Source: Methanococcoides alaskense
GTDB taxonomy: Archaea > Halobacteriota > Methanosarcinia > Methanosarcinales > Methanosarcinaceae
DNA length: 64,000 bases
NCBI RefSeq assembly: GCF_031454185.1
Contig: NZ_JAVDQI010000010.1
Coordinates: forward strand, 1-64,000
Direction of reading: 5' to 3'
Shown here: piece by piece, positions 34,769 to 44,076 of the stretch
Layout of the letters: each line of letters starts with the position of its first letter
Numbering within the stretch: position 1 is the stretch's first letter
The notes under the pieces: generated by a model
Databases searched by the model: none
Seen by the model: only the letters and a program-made list of their open reading frames with translations
What the model was told of the DNA's origin: nothing
Translations under genes and position numbers: made by a program

Positions 34769-34806
34769 ATGATTGTGATTTTAAATCATACATTCAATTT
34801 TTTAGA
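34764..34806 (+). terminator. Terminator of the DUF927 gene
   Basis: ATTGAATG and CATTCAAT (34764-34771 and 34791-34798), with an inner GATT/AATC pairing, form a hairpin overlapping the stop codon. TTTTTTAG follows. Confidence 0.6.
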
Positions 34807-34839
34807 TATATATCTCCAAAAATGAAATGTCTAGGGATC

Positions 34840-35182
34840 TATACCACTTTTACACATCAAAAATTATACACATAAATGACTATACCACTTTTCTATTTTA
34901 TTAATCCCACTTTAATCTGACCAGAAATTGTAGATGAAATACATTAATACCACTTATACCACCTATACCACCGAAAATAAGAAACAAATATTTTTCATCG
35001 ATTGCAAAAACTAAAATTAACCTTTTTTTATATTTTATTATCTTTTTAGTGGTATAAGTGGTATTAGTGGGATAATTAAACATCGTTATTTCATTTTTTG
35101 ATTTCAAAACAGTGGTATATTTCCAGAAAAAGTGGTATAATTTTGAAAATGATTTATTCTTGTTGCAATCATTAGTGGTATA
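34840..35182. repeat. Iteron-like array, candidate replication origin
   Basis: The 9-bp unit TATACCACT occurs, with small variations, five times on the plus strand (34840, 34881, 34946, 34955, 34964). Its complement AGTGGTATA occurs six times further right (35048, 35057, 35066, 35111, 35131, 35174). Three units in a row at 34946-34972 face three in a row at 35048-35074 across an AT-rich centre (34973-35047), forming a large palindrome. The spacing and the adjacent DUF927 gene fit a plasmid-type origin or partition site. The region from 35183 to 35700 has no gene and nothing further I can name. A CRISPR is excluded by unit size. Confidence 0.65.
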
Positions 35183-35701
35183 CTTGAATCCGTATTATTT
35201 GTTCAGTTTCAAGAAGTTGTGATATTTACGAATATTATTGAGTAATCACTTTGATCGATATCTTACCTATTAATTTTAGTTCAAAGCAATTTAGAGCAGT
35301 TTTAAGAGCATTTTGGGTTAAAAGGGTACATTTATTGCCTTCTAAATGATCTCTTGACTATGGGGTAATATGCCACCAATTTTTTGATTCCAGGCGTTGA
35401 CTACTATTTTAATTAGAAAATTAGAGTTTTACTATCTTGTAATCTCGTATATTTTGTATACTTAATACACTTGTTAGATCTATTATGATTGAATCACCTA
35501 GTATATTTCATAGACAACATTCCTCTACTTTTAAGTGAAAATTAATATTATGATTATTACTACTAGATTTCTAAAGAACATTGTTACTTCTATTATTTAT
35601 TGAGATTTTACAAAACATATCAATAAACTCTTGAGGGATCCTGTTGCTTTTTCTCGGAATTAACCATATGAAATATTGAGAATGTTTATATAATTTCAAA
35701 A

Positions 35702-35737
35702 CAATTTAAATATGAGGGTTAACAGTTAGTGTTAACC
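35702..35737 (+). promoter_or_regulatory. TATA box and palindromic operator
   Basis: CAATTTAAATATG (35702-35714) is a TATA box. Just after it, GGTTAAC and GTTAACC (35717-35723 and 35731-35737) form a perfect inverted repeat spaced by 7 bases. The position fits repression at the transcription start of the gene at 35770, possibly by its own winged-helix product. Confidence 0.5.
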
Positions 35738-35769
35738 TATCAAATCTAAAAGGTGATAATATCAAGAAA

Positions 35770-36723
35770 ATGAAAGATTGTCAATTGAAAGGATTAATTT
35801 TGAAATCAATACTAACAGGAAATAACACTAGTAGAGCTATCTTCGAATCAATTCCATATGAAAATTATCAGTCATTCAAGGTTGAACTTGTAAATCTGCG
35901 AAAGCGAGGATACATCATTAAAAAAGGACAAAAACAGCCATTTCATTATCAATTAACGTCTCCAAAAGGCATAGAACACGCTAAAAATCCAAATATCAAT
36001 AAAGAAAAGTTCGATGCATTAGTAATGAGTCAAGCAAACCCGATTGCAGTTGAAATGGTGGATGTAATTCTCAATAATAAAGAATTGTTTAACCAAGCTG
36101 TTGATAACAAAATACGTAGCAAAGGATTATTTGAAGGTGGAATTGCTGTAGTTCAGGAGGCTCATTCAAAGCCAAGTAACTTTGTTTCAAGTAACGATAA
36201 AAATTACGAAGGCCAGGATAGTTCCGAAGAAGTCAAAAAATTAAGAAAATTGCTTGGTGAAAAAGATAAGAGAATTTCTGATTTAGAAATTGAGTTGATG
36301 GATATACAAAAGCCTGTTGTTACAATGCAACTAAAGCAAGAATCTGCATCTGAAGGTAATCAATCAAAACGTAAATCGCAACAATTACTTAAAAGTGAAA
36401 ATAACCATAAGAAACTTGCTGAATCTCGCTATAAGCTATGCAAACGCTTCTATGATAGCAAAGTGTATCTGACCGGTGATTTTTTCAGAAAATATCAAAA
36501 TATGTTACCGATTTTGCTGAGTGGAAAAACACTATTTAACAGGGGCAGTGTTGAGATCTTGAGTCATGCTGAATTTAAACGTGAGCAAGAGAGAAAACAT
36601 GCAAAGGCACCATTAAAAGATAAAGATATATTGAGATATCATTTTAAAATTACTAAATTAGGGAAGAATAGTATCACTGTCGAGAGTGACAAAATGTTGA
36701 AACCAAAAGTGATGATATTTTGA
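35770..36723 (+). CDS. Winged-helix coiled-coil protein of the replication module
   Basis: A 317-residue protein, family unknown. Residues about 1-75 look like a winged helix (CQLKGLILKSILTGNNTSRA, then ENYQSFKVELVNLRKRGYIIKKGQ). A coiled coil follows at about 150-185 (EEVKKLRKLLGEKDKRISDL), and the C-terminal third is strongly basic (KRKSQQLLKSENNHKKL, EFKREQERKHAKAPLKDK). This is the layout of plasmid partition or replication-accessory proteins. AGGTGATAAT precedes the start. The operator upstream suggests autoregulation. It lies right of the repeat array. Confidence 0.6.
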   Translation: MKDCQLKGLILKSILTGNNTSRAIFESIPYENYQSFKVELVNLRKRGYIIKKGQKQPFHYQLTSPKGIEHAKNPNINKEKFDALVMSQANPIAVEMVDVILNNKELFNQAVDNKIRSKGLFEGGIAVVQEAHSKPSNFVSSNDKNYEGQDSSEEVKKLRKLLGEKDKRISDLEIELMDIQKPVVTMQLKQESASEGNQSKRKSQQLLKSENNHKKLAESRYKLCKRFYDSKVYLTGDFFRKYQNMLPILLSGKTLFNRGSVEILSHAEFKREQERKHAKAPLKDKDILRYHFKITKLGKNSITVESDKMLKPKVMIF

Positions 36724-36857
36724 CAATTAAGAATTATATGAAAATATTTGGCATTCTGGTTTTTGTGTCAATTAATAGTGTTGTTGTAGCCAAAAAAATA
36801 AAATAAAATTCTGGTTTTTTGTGGCTTTGGGGATTGATTCAGTAACCCTTTAGTAAG

Positions 36858-37643
36858 TCACATAATTATGCACGCTTCAACAAATACTATTCCTAAAGGG
36901 GTAAGACTATAATACCCCCTCGGAACCATAAGATTAAGGTCACCAAAATCATCAAAATCATCAATAGTCTCGAAAGCAGAAAGTGCATCTTCTAAGGAAG
37001 AATCATTTAAGCATTGGACTCTAAGCAAATTATGAATAGAAACATCTAATAATTCGCCTGTGCAGCCCAATTTATGTTTAATAACTACTTTGCTCATGAA
37101 ATAAGATTGCATACGTTCTTTACGAACAACATAATCAGTTTCATTGTCAAAAACATCATCATCTTCAGCAAAATTCCTTGATGGTATAGAGGAATACTTT
37201 GATGCACCGCGATAAACAAGACTCAAAATTTGAGCATCTAAAGATGAAAGACTTTTTATCATTTCAATGAAAGCATATCTGATTTCAAAATCAAAATTTG
37301 CATCCATACTATTCGCAATAAGTCTACACCAAATATCCTGCAAATCATCATCCTCTTCCAGACCTGCATTCATAATCATGGGAATTGCAAATTTAGGAGA
37401 AATCGGTCTTACTGGAGGAAAGCCTTTTTTTTCATGATACTGATTTACTATTTCCACCATCCTAGTGCGTCTTTCCCATTGGATGAAATCAATTTGATCT
37501 CCTACAATACCATAGGCATCTTTGGCAGGAGTTCCAAAAATCTTCGAGAGAAAACCACCAAATTGACCAACGACATCAAGCGATTTTGTAGCCAATTTAG
37601 CAACTTCACCAGCAGTTTTAACTGTTTCATCGTATGAGTCCAT
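36858..37643 (-). CDS. Abi-alpha (DUF4393)-like protein, possible abortive-infection factor
   Basis: A 261-residue protein. The N-terminal 50 residues are amphipathic helix with Gly, Ala and Val (VGQFGGFLSKIFGTPAKDAYG). The central region RPISPKFAIPMIMNAGLEEDDDLQDIWCRLIANSMD (about 78-113) matches the DUF4393/Abi-alpha pattern of two helices ending in W-x-x-L-I-A-N. The C-terminus has LTPLGIVFVEACI. Members of this family occur in lactococcal and other defence loci, but their mechanism is not established. It is a single gene transcribed opposite its neighbours, in a defence-carrying element. The call is by eye. Confidence 0.65.
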   Translation of the reverse strand: MDSYDETVKTAGEVAKLATKSLDVVGQFGGFLSKIFGTPAKDAYGIVGDQIDFIQWERRTRMVEIVNQYHEKKGFPPVRPISPKFAIPMIMNAGLEEDDDLQDIWCRLIANSMDANFDFEIRYAFIEMIKSLSSLDAQILSLVYRGASKYSSIPSRNFAEDDDVFDNETDYVVRKERMQSYFMSKVVIKHKLGCTGELLDVSIHNLLRVQCLNDSSLEDALSAFETIDDFDDFGDLNLMVPRGYYSLTPLGIVFVEACIIM

Positions 37644-37949
37644 GAATACAATTTGAAGATTTGATTATACTTAACAATATCTTTAATCACGCAAACGGGA
37701 TTCAGGAACCAACAGCTTTCACTGCATCGAACACTAGGAAGATTAACCTGGTCAAATCGTTTCTTTATTCATTTATCTAGCTTCAACTGAACAAACAGCT
37801 CCTATTTGTTCCCGGAACACCAGAAATATTCCTTTTTCCCATCCTTTTTCTATTTATTAAGCTTCAGCTTTTTAATATTACAAACAAAATATATATATGC
37901 ATTCAGAAATATATAATCTTCTTGAAAATAAAAAAAGAGTTGATTTAAA

Positions 37950-38588
37950 ATGAAAAATAATACTATAAAAAAAGCTGGGCTTTACATTCGAACTTCAACA
38001 GACAATCAACAGGATTCGATACATTTGCAAAGACAAGAACTCCGAAATTATTGTCACTCAAAAGGTTGGGTTGTTCATGAGGAATATATCGATTTTGGAT
38101 TTTCAGGTAAAGACACTGAGAGACCTGCCTTTCAGAATATAATGCAAGATGCAGAGGATGGCAAATTCCAAATTCTGCTTGTAACAAAGATTGACCGATT
38201 TGCTAGGTCCATAATCGATTGTCTCGTCAGTGTTGAAAAGCTTGAGTCATATTGTGTATCCTTTGCAGCAACAAGCCAGCCAATTGATACATCTTCTGCA
38301 ATGGGAAAGTTGACATTACAGATAATGGCTTCATTTGCGGAATTTGAAAGATCCATCATTAATGAAAGAATGACAGCTGGGCGAAGAGCTGCGGAACAAA
38401 GAGGGGTTATTTGTCACAGACCAAAGAAAGAAATTCCTAGTAAGAAACTCGAAGAGCTTATCGAAAAAGGTTTATCAGCAAATGCATGTGGGAAATATTT
38501 TGGGGTCACTGCATCAACTATTACAAATAGATTGATAAATTATGGGTATGTATACGAAAATGGAGAGTGGAAAAAGGAAGAACATTAA
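37950..38588 (+). CDS. Serine recombinase (resolvase/invertase family)
   Basis: A 212-residue small serine recombinase. Catalytic Ser16 lies in AGLYIRTSTDNQQ; further conserved parts are DFGFSGKDTERPAFQNIM, LLVTKIDRFARS, SAMGKLTLQIMASFAEFER and the E-helix (INERMTAGRRAAEQRG). A C-terminal helix-turn-helix (SANACGKYFGVTASTITNRL) binds DNA. It could resolve multimers of the element in its plasmid state, invert DNA or move a transposon; no resolution site was recognised. TATA-like sequence lies at about 37890-37900. Confidence 0.92.
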   Translation: MKNNTIKKAGLYIRTSTDNQQDSIHLQRQELRNYCHSKGWVVHEEYIDFGFSGKDTERPAFQNIMQDAEDGKFQILLVTKIDRFARSIIDCLVSVEKLESYCVSFAATSQPIDTSSAMGKLTLQIMASFAEFERSIINERMTAGRRAAEQRGVICHRPKKEIPSKKLEELIEKGLSANACGKYFGVTASTITNRLINYGYVYENGEWKKEEH

Positions 38589-38666
38589 TTATTAAATTAT
38601 TGTTTTATGACAAATATTTTAATAATTGTTAAGACCCATTATTTGTTTCCCTTTTTTATCATATTT

Positions 38667-38731
38667 CGGCTTTGTGGAAATCCTAGTACTATAGTTTAAT
38701 TGTTGTAACCATAAAGGATTTCTACAAAACC
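38667..38731. repeat. 65-bp inverted-repeat element (MITE or IS scar)
   Basis: CGGCTTTGTGGAAATCCT (38667-38684) and AGGATTTCTACAAAACC (38715-38731) are inverted copies of one end sequence, with only 30 bases between them. The same end occurs alone at 28092. Paired ends with almost no interior suggest a MITE or an insertion sequence that lost its middle. Confidence 0.55.
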
Positions 38732-38770
38732 ATTTTTTCATAAACTAAAGACAATTTAACATTAAATTGA

Positions 38771-39529
38771 TTAAAGTTTCTTGTTTAGCTCTGCAAGGCT
38801 TCTTTTGTAATAGGTTATATCCTCATTTACTTTGTCTACAATTTCATCATATAATTTGCTAATCTTCTCTTTATTTTGTACTATATGGTGCATTAAGTAC
38901 TGTTCATCTTCTGGAATCAACAATATTGTACGGCTAAACATTAGATTTCCGATCATTCTATCGTCAGTTTCTCTTGAAATTTGACTAGTCAACATCTGAT
39001 GGTGTCTTCTTTTTAAAATAGCTGAATTCGGTTCAAAATAAGATAGGAAATCTTCTAATTTTAAATTTAAATCATCTGAAGCTAAATGTGAAAATTTATT
39101 TATTTTAGCTAAATTTGCTTTGATTTTTAAAATATCAGTGGATTCTAATGTTATATAGGTTGAATTACTATCGTAGTTTATTTTGAAATCATTATTTAAA
39201 ACATGTTTTAGGGGATAATACATGTTTTCAAGTTTTTTTTCTATATTGCCCATTTGTTGTATTACAGATGTTTGTTTAATGCTATGTTCCGACTGTTGAA
39301 TTGCACGATAAGTATAAGTTACATACAAAAAAGTAGCAGCTGCAATAAACGCATTAATATATACACTTAAAGATCCAGATGTATCTAACGGATCCACTGT
39401 GTACATTTTATTTAATATCGATGTCAGTATTACTACTATTAATGCTACAAATGTTGCAAAAATAGTTATGATAACTCCATTTGCAATTTTGTATGAGAAT
39501 TCTTTATTTCTTTTAATAAAATCATTCAT
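38771..39529 (-). CDS. Two-TM membrane protein with cytoplasmic helical domain
   Basis: A 252-residue protein; the start at 39529 (MNDFIKRNKEF) is preferred to 39565. Membrane helices lie at about residues 15-37 (VIITIFATFVALIVVILTSI) and 53-75 (YINAFIAAATFLYVTYTYR). The rest is a helical cytoplasmic domain with coiled-coil character (QSEHSIKQTSVIQQMGNIEK), similar in layout to uncharacterised phage- and defence-island proteins. I cannot name a family. It lies between the recombinase and the decayed region. Confidence 0.6.
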   Translation of the reverse strand: MNDFIKRNKEFSYKIANGVIITIFATFVALIVVILTSILNKMYTVDPLDTSGSLSVYINAFIAAATFLYVTYTYRAIQQSEHSIKQTSVIQQMGNIEKKLENMYYPLKHVLNNDFKINYDSNSTYITLESTDILKIKANLAKINKFSHLASDDLNLKLEDFLSYFEPNSAILKRRHHQMLTSQISRETDDRMIGNLMFSRTILLIPEDEQYLMHHIVQNKEKISKLYDEIVDKVNEDITYYKRSLAELNKKL

Positions 39530-39754
39530 TTTTGAAACCCCATAAGATAATGCAGGCCATAGCAAACAGATGCATGAAATATATGCAATAAACCAAAAAA
39601 TAAAGATTACTACTAAAAGACCAATTGAATAGTATAAGGTTATAATATTTATTGTGAGATCTCCTTTATTGACTTTTATTTTTTATATGGACTGTTAGCA
39701 TAAACTATTCATGATAATTTACAATTTTCTATATATACTTTAATATACGTTAAA

Positions 39755-40054
39755 TTGCCACACAAAAATTATAATAATAAAATAGCATTCATCAATTTCT
39801 ACTATCAAAAAACAGGTGGTCTTGTCACCACTTTCTTTGAGCTTGATTATGTTACCTCTGAACCCTACTTTGTTCATATCTTGGACGACAAACTCACACT
39901 TGGTGAATTAATGCAGTTAACCTACAAGACCACCCAAGTATCATATTTTACCGTAGAGAACCAAAACGGTGACGAGGTCCACCGCTCACTCGTAAATTCT
40001 ACAGATGCCATGGACTATTTAAACTTATGTAGAGGACATGGCGAATTAGTATAA
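39755..40054 (+). CDS. Hypothetical element protein
   Basis: A 99-residue protein starting at TTG 39755. A TATA-like TATATATACT at about 39731-39740 places the transcription start near the TTG, so it may be leaderless. The sequence is beta-rich with aromatic residues (AFINFYYQKTGGLVTTFFEL, QVSYFTVENQNGD) and ends in an acidic helix. No family recognised. Codon use looks less AT-rich than the genes to its left. Confidence 0.45.
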   Translation: MPHKNYNNKIAFINFYYQKTGGLVTTFFELDYVTSEPYFVHILDDKLTLGELMQLTYKTTQVSYFTVENQNGDEVHRSLVNSTDAMDYLNLCRGHGELV

Positions 40055-41289
40055 AAAGGTATAAAGCATAAAAGAACACCTGCTGAAAAATGCGGAATTG
40101 TTGAAAATAATTGGACATAGAGGAAACTATTGATTTTTAAGTGTTACAAAACATCAACAATTTAATACTGGACTACAGAAGTCCTAATGCCTTCTTAATA
40201 TTCTAAGCATGGATTTGAAAAACAAAAGATCCAAAAGTCTGCAATGATTATAGCTTCAGATTTCTTACTTTTTGATTTTGAATAAATTTACTTCTCTATG
40301 TATGGTACTGAAGATACCAACCATGTAAACATGATTTGGCTGATGAAGTGAAAGACGTTTTAAGAATTTAAATTGGAAATGAGCGAAGTGTTTGGAATAT
40401 GATAGAGGTTCTGTAACAAAGCGGTAAGAATATCAAATCAAGTGAATCTTGAGGAGATGCTCGGATCTTTCCATATAGTCTGAGAAAAAGAGTTTGCACA
40501 ACACTGCCAGAATCAAAATTAAGGTAACGTTTGCTCAGTTGGTTCCACATGCGAACTTTGTTTTTCAGAGATCTTTGTCATCAATGTTATGGAAGCAAAA
40601 TCTACCCGCTTTGCTTCGATGTTAGAGTGAATGCGGAGCAGTCTATAATACTACGAATAGGAACAATTTGTAGAATCCTTTAGACTGTGCCTTCGAAGAC
40701 ATGTGTGAATGCTCTTCTAAGTGAAAGGAAGTCCTCAAGCCTGAAGCAAAGGTCGTAATTGTCATTGGAGACGCAACGTAAATAAGGAGCCTGTGGCAAT
40801 CGGAACTTATAGATAATCCACAATTCAGACAACCTTTCAAAAGATTATACTATAAATTATTATTACCTGCATTATATCTAGTTGGTTTGATCTTAATGAT
40901 TCTATCCCTCTCATCAAATACCACGTTGGCAACTTTACTTAGTATAATTATAATAGGGATTTTCATAATAGATGATATTGCTGTTTATAACAATGCAAGA
41001 ATCTTAACAGTACCACAAAATCAGAAGATATAAATATTCATAGAATATACTGATTAAATATTATTATAATCGAATTGGAAAAACAAATAAGGTGGTAGAA
41101 TTTAAATATAGGATACTGATGCTAGAGAGAAACATAAATAATTGTTGATGTGTACCAAGGGAATATAAATGACAAAGAGATTAAGTTGATTGTTAGCCAT
41201 ATTTTGGTGGTACTACACTAAAATAAAAGGTACTATAAGAAAGATAACTATTGAATATACATATAAATATGAATCAACAGGAGATTACC
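40055..41289. other. Decayed region before the defence operon
   Basis: No intact gene. Plus-strand frames between about 40,580 and 41,030 contain protein-like pieces broken by stops: MEAKSTRFASMLE, EVLKPEAKVVIVIGDAT, and a piece from about 40,805 to the TAA at 41,030-41,032 with two hydrophobic stretches (LPALYLVGLILMILSL and LLSIIIIGIFIIDDI). The pieces could come from a transposase and a membrane gene, but I cannot prove either. 41,040-41,289 is AT-rich and should contain the promoter of the defence operon. Confidence 0.35.
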
Positions 41290-44076
41290 ATGCTTAATCT
41301 TAAGTTAAGAGATGAATTCCTTGGAGCACAGATGCCTGGCACAGCAATTTCTTTGTGCACTTCCGACAATCAAGGTGCTGTACAAAAATCCGCAAATTAT
41401 ATTCTGTCCATTACTTACCCTACAGCAGATATACAAACTGCTCTCAAAGCCATAGGCAGCAAACGAAGTGGAAGCCCCATCGTTTTAATGGGCGACCGAG
41501 GACGTGGTAAATCTCATATAATGGCTGTTATGCACCATGCAATCAACTCTCCTAGTACTGTTGAGAGTTGGTTATATGAGTGGGGAGAAAAACTCGATGA
41601 TAGCGAAATGAAAAATTTCAAGATGGTTCAAGGATTCTTTCCCATCTCCGAACCCGTGCAAAATAATGAATATCCTTTACTGTGGAATCTCCTTTTCGAT
41701 CGCCACCCTAAGGGAGACTTCTACCGAGGGAAGTTCGAGGGTATGGAACAATCATATCCACCCCGGTCATTGCTCGAAGAAATGTTTGAGGACTGCCCCA
41801 CATGTTTGATTCTTGATGAATTTCAGACCTGGATTACCGGTTTGCCTGAGATAGATCCGAAAACAGGATTCATGCTTCGACAATGGGCTTTTAATTTTGT
41901 CCAAAATCTTTCAGAAATAGCTAAGGATAGTCCAAAGATTCTTATTTTCGTAACCTCTCTTCTGAACAACAATAATGAGGCTTTCCAACAGATTCATCGC
42001 CAAGGTCCTGTGCTGATTGACTTTAGAGGCAATACAGCAAAACAAGACCGTAAGAGACTTCTTTTGCATCGCCTCTTCGAGAACAGAAGGAATATTCCAG
42101 ATTGCGACATCCAAGCTACTGCAAACGTTTATGCAAGTGAACGTTTTCGTCTTCTTCATCCCAATAAATCAGAATCTGAAAAGGATCAAAAACGGCAAGA
42201 GGTATTTGAATGCTGGCCTTTTAGCCCGGAACTGATTGAACTTTTGGAAGACCACATTCTGCTTTCCCAGGTAGCCCAAGAAACACGTGACATGATTCGT
42301 ATCCTTGCTCATGTATATCGAAGTCATGGAAATTATACACCAATTATTACCCCGGCACATTTCTATGTCGATGGTGATTCAGAAGAAGTTCAGACACTTG
42401 TTGATTCCATTGCCAATCAGGCAGGCCAAGAAAAACTAAGAGAAATTGCTCAGCATAATCTGGAAACCGTCAGAGAGGCAGGGGTAGAAGTTCCCGATGC
42501 CCGTGAACTTGTCAGCTCAATTTGGATGCGCTCAATGTCTCCAGGCAAAAACATAGGTGGAACACCTGCTGAGCTGCATCTTGATATCACCAGTCAACAT
42601 GTGATAGATGATAATGCTTTTCAGGCAGAGATTACGCTCTTGGTTGAAAATAGTGTAAACATACATACAAGCGAGGAGCCTAGAGGAGCTTTCTGGTTCG
42701 GCCTCCATGAGAATCCGCGCTCCAAGGTACGTGCATTCGCTAAAAATGATAAACTGTGGCAAGTAGGTGCAGACACTGACACTGGTCAGACAGTTCATCC
42801 GGGAAAAGATATCGAGCACATCCGTAAAACTTTGCGGAGTATATTTGTTCCTGAAAATAAACAGCAGACTTCCAGAGTGATTGTTCTTGGGACAAAATGG
42901 AAAGATGACCCCTGGAGTGAAGTTATCAACGAAGCTGATATGCCTGCCAAATGGAATCAACCAGTGTTGCTGGTTATCCCCGAAAAAATAGGGGACAGCA
43001 ATGCAGATATCAACGCCTGTCTTGGTACTTGGCTTGTCAAACATGTGCAGATTCGCCACAATACTGTTCGGTTTCTACTTTTGAAAAGTGGTACAGAAGG
43101 GCTCTACAATGACAAGGAATTAATCCATTTGACACGTTGTAGTTATCTCTGTTCCCGTGAAGCATGGGGTGGGGACACAACCTACCGTGCCTTACACCAC
43201 GGGTTTGACAATCCTTTGCGAAGTAGTCTGAAAAACCGTTTTAATCGATTTGCGATTCTGCATAAGTGGGATTTTCAAAATCCTAAAAATTGTGTATTCC
43301 ATATCGAAAAAATATATAAAGAAGGTGAAGAGATACCTGGTGATGTAGAATCAAAAATTCTCTCCAACCTTTTTGAACCGGAGGATTTTAAGACATTTGT
43401 AGTTCAACAAGCAAAGGACTCCAATTTTGTCGGATCACTGGTGGATGATCTCACCAACCCACCAGTTCCCAATACAGGTGAAGCCATCCCCTTCCTCGGA
43501 GAGACAAAGATATATGAACGCATTTTGGATATTGTTGCCCAGGGAGATATTATACTTAATGTGGCTGGAACCTGGATTGGACGACGTCCTGAAGACCAAT
43601 CGGATAGTGATGCGCTTCGTTATGTTAATCAAAAAGCCTTCCGAACTGGTCAAGAGATGCGGCAAGTTGAACTCGGACTTCCAGGAGCTATTGGAGGTAC
43701 CACAATCGCACCCAAAGAACAAACTGGAGGAAACACTTCAATAGATCCTCCAGGAAGTCAAGCTGTTGAAGTGACACCGTTTGGTGGGGGCGATGATGCA
43801 GTAAATAATGGTTCGGTAAACATCAAAAAAATACCAACACTACCAGCAACAACAGTAGCAATAACTCGAACCAAGCAGTCTGACGAAGAGGCAACTGGTA
43901 TTAATCTTATGGGGAATTTTGAAAAATGGGGCATTGCTTCAACTCATACCATTGATTCAGCCAAAATAGAGCTCATTGGGATGACAGCACAACAGATCAA
44001 ACAGATTTTGCAACGCATTCCGTCCACTTTCAAAGCTAAGCTGGAAATCACTTACAAGGAAGGAGATGAGCAATGA
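41290..44076 (+). CDS. DUF499 AAA+ ATPase, BrxC/PglY-like (BREX-like operon)
   Basis: A 928-residue ATPase. Walker A is GDRGRGKS (68-75) in a GSPIVLMGDRGRGKSHIMAV context, and Walker B is in LILDEFQTW (about residues 172-180). The C-terminal half is helical with a low-complexity hinge (about 790-850), then a conserved end (ATGINLMGNFEKWG). DUF499 proteins are the large ATPases of BREX-type and related defence loci. ATG 41290 is chosen because CAGGAG lies 7 bases upstream; ATG 41269 and TTG 41251 are upstream alternatives. It overlaps pglZ by the ATGA at 44073. Part of a five-gene operon ending at 51920. Confidence 0.85.
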   Translation: MLNLKLRDEFLGAQMPGTAISLCTSDNQGAVQKSANYILSITYPTADIQTALKAIGSKRSGSPIVLMGDRGRGKSHIMAVMHHAINSPSTVESWLYEWGEKLDDSEMKNFKMVQGFFPISEPVQNNEYPLLWNLLFDRHPKGDFYRGKFEGMEQSYPPRSLLEEMFEDCPTCLILDEFQTWITGLPEIDPKTGFMLRQWAFNFVQNLSEIAKDSPKILIFVTSLLNNNNEAFQQIHRQGPVLIDFRGNTAKQDRKRLLLHRLFENRRNIPDCDIQATANVYASERFRLLHPNKSESEKDQKRQEVFECWPFSPELIELLEDHILLSQVAQETRDMIRILAHVYRSHGNYTPIITPAHFYVDGDSEEVQTLVDSIANQAGQEKLREIAQHNLETVREAGVEVPDARELVSSIWMRSMSPGKNIGGTPAELHLDITSQHVIDDNAFQAEITLLVENSVNIHTSEEPRGAFWFGLHENPRSKVRAFAKNDKLWQVGADTDTGQTVHPGKDIEHIRKTLRSIFVPENKQQTSRVIVLGTKWKDDPWSEVINEADMPAKWNQPVLLVIPEKIGDSNADINACLGTWLVKHVQIRHNTVRFLLLKSGTEGLYNDKELIHLTRCSYLCSREAWGGDTTYRALHHGFDNPLRSSLKNRFNRFAILHKWDFQNPKNCVFHIEKIYKEGEEIPGDVESKILSNLFEPEDFKTFVVQQAKDSNFVGSLVDDLTNPPVPNTGEAIPFLGETKIYERILDIVAQGDIILNVAGTWIGRRPEDQSDSDALRYVNQKAFRTGQEMRQVELGLPGAIGGTTIAPKEQTGGNTSIDPPGSQAVEVTPFGGGDDAVNNGSVNIKKIPTLPATTVAITRTKQSDEEATGINLMGNFEKWGIASTHTIDSAKIELIGMTAQQIKQILQRIPSTFKAKLEITYKEGDEQ

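Noticed and set aside
34840..35182. CRISPR-like repeats
   Set aside because: Units are 9 bp, in both orientations and irregularly spaced, which fits iterons and not CRISPR.
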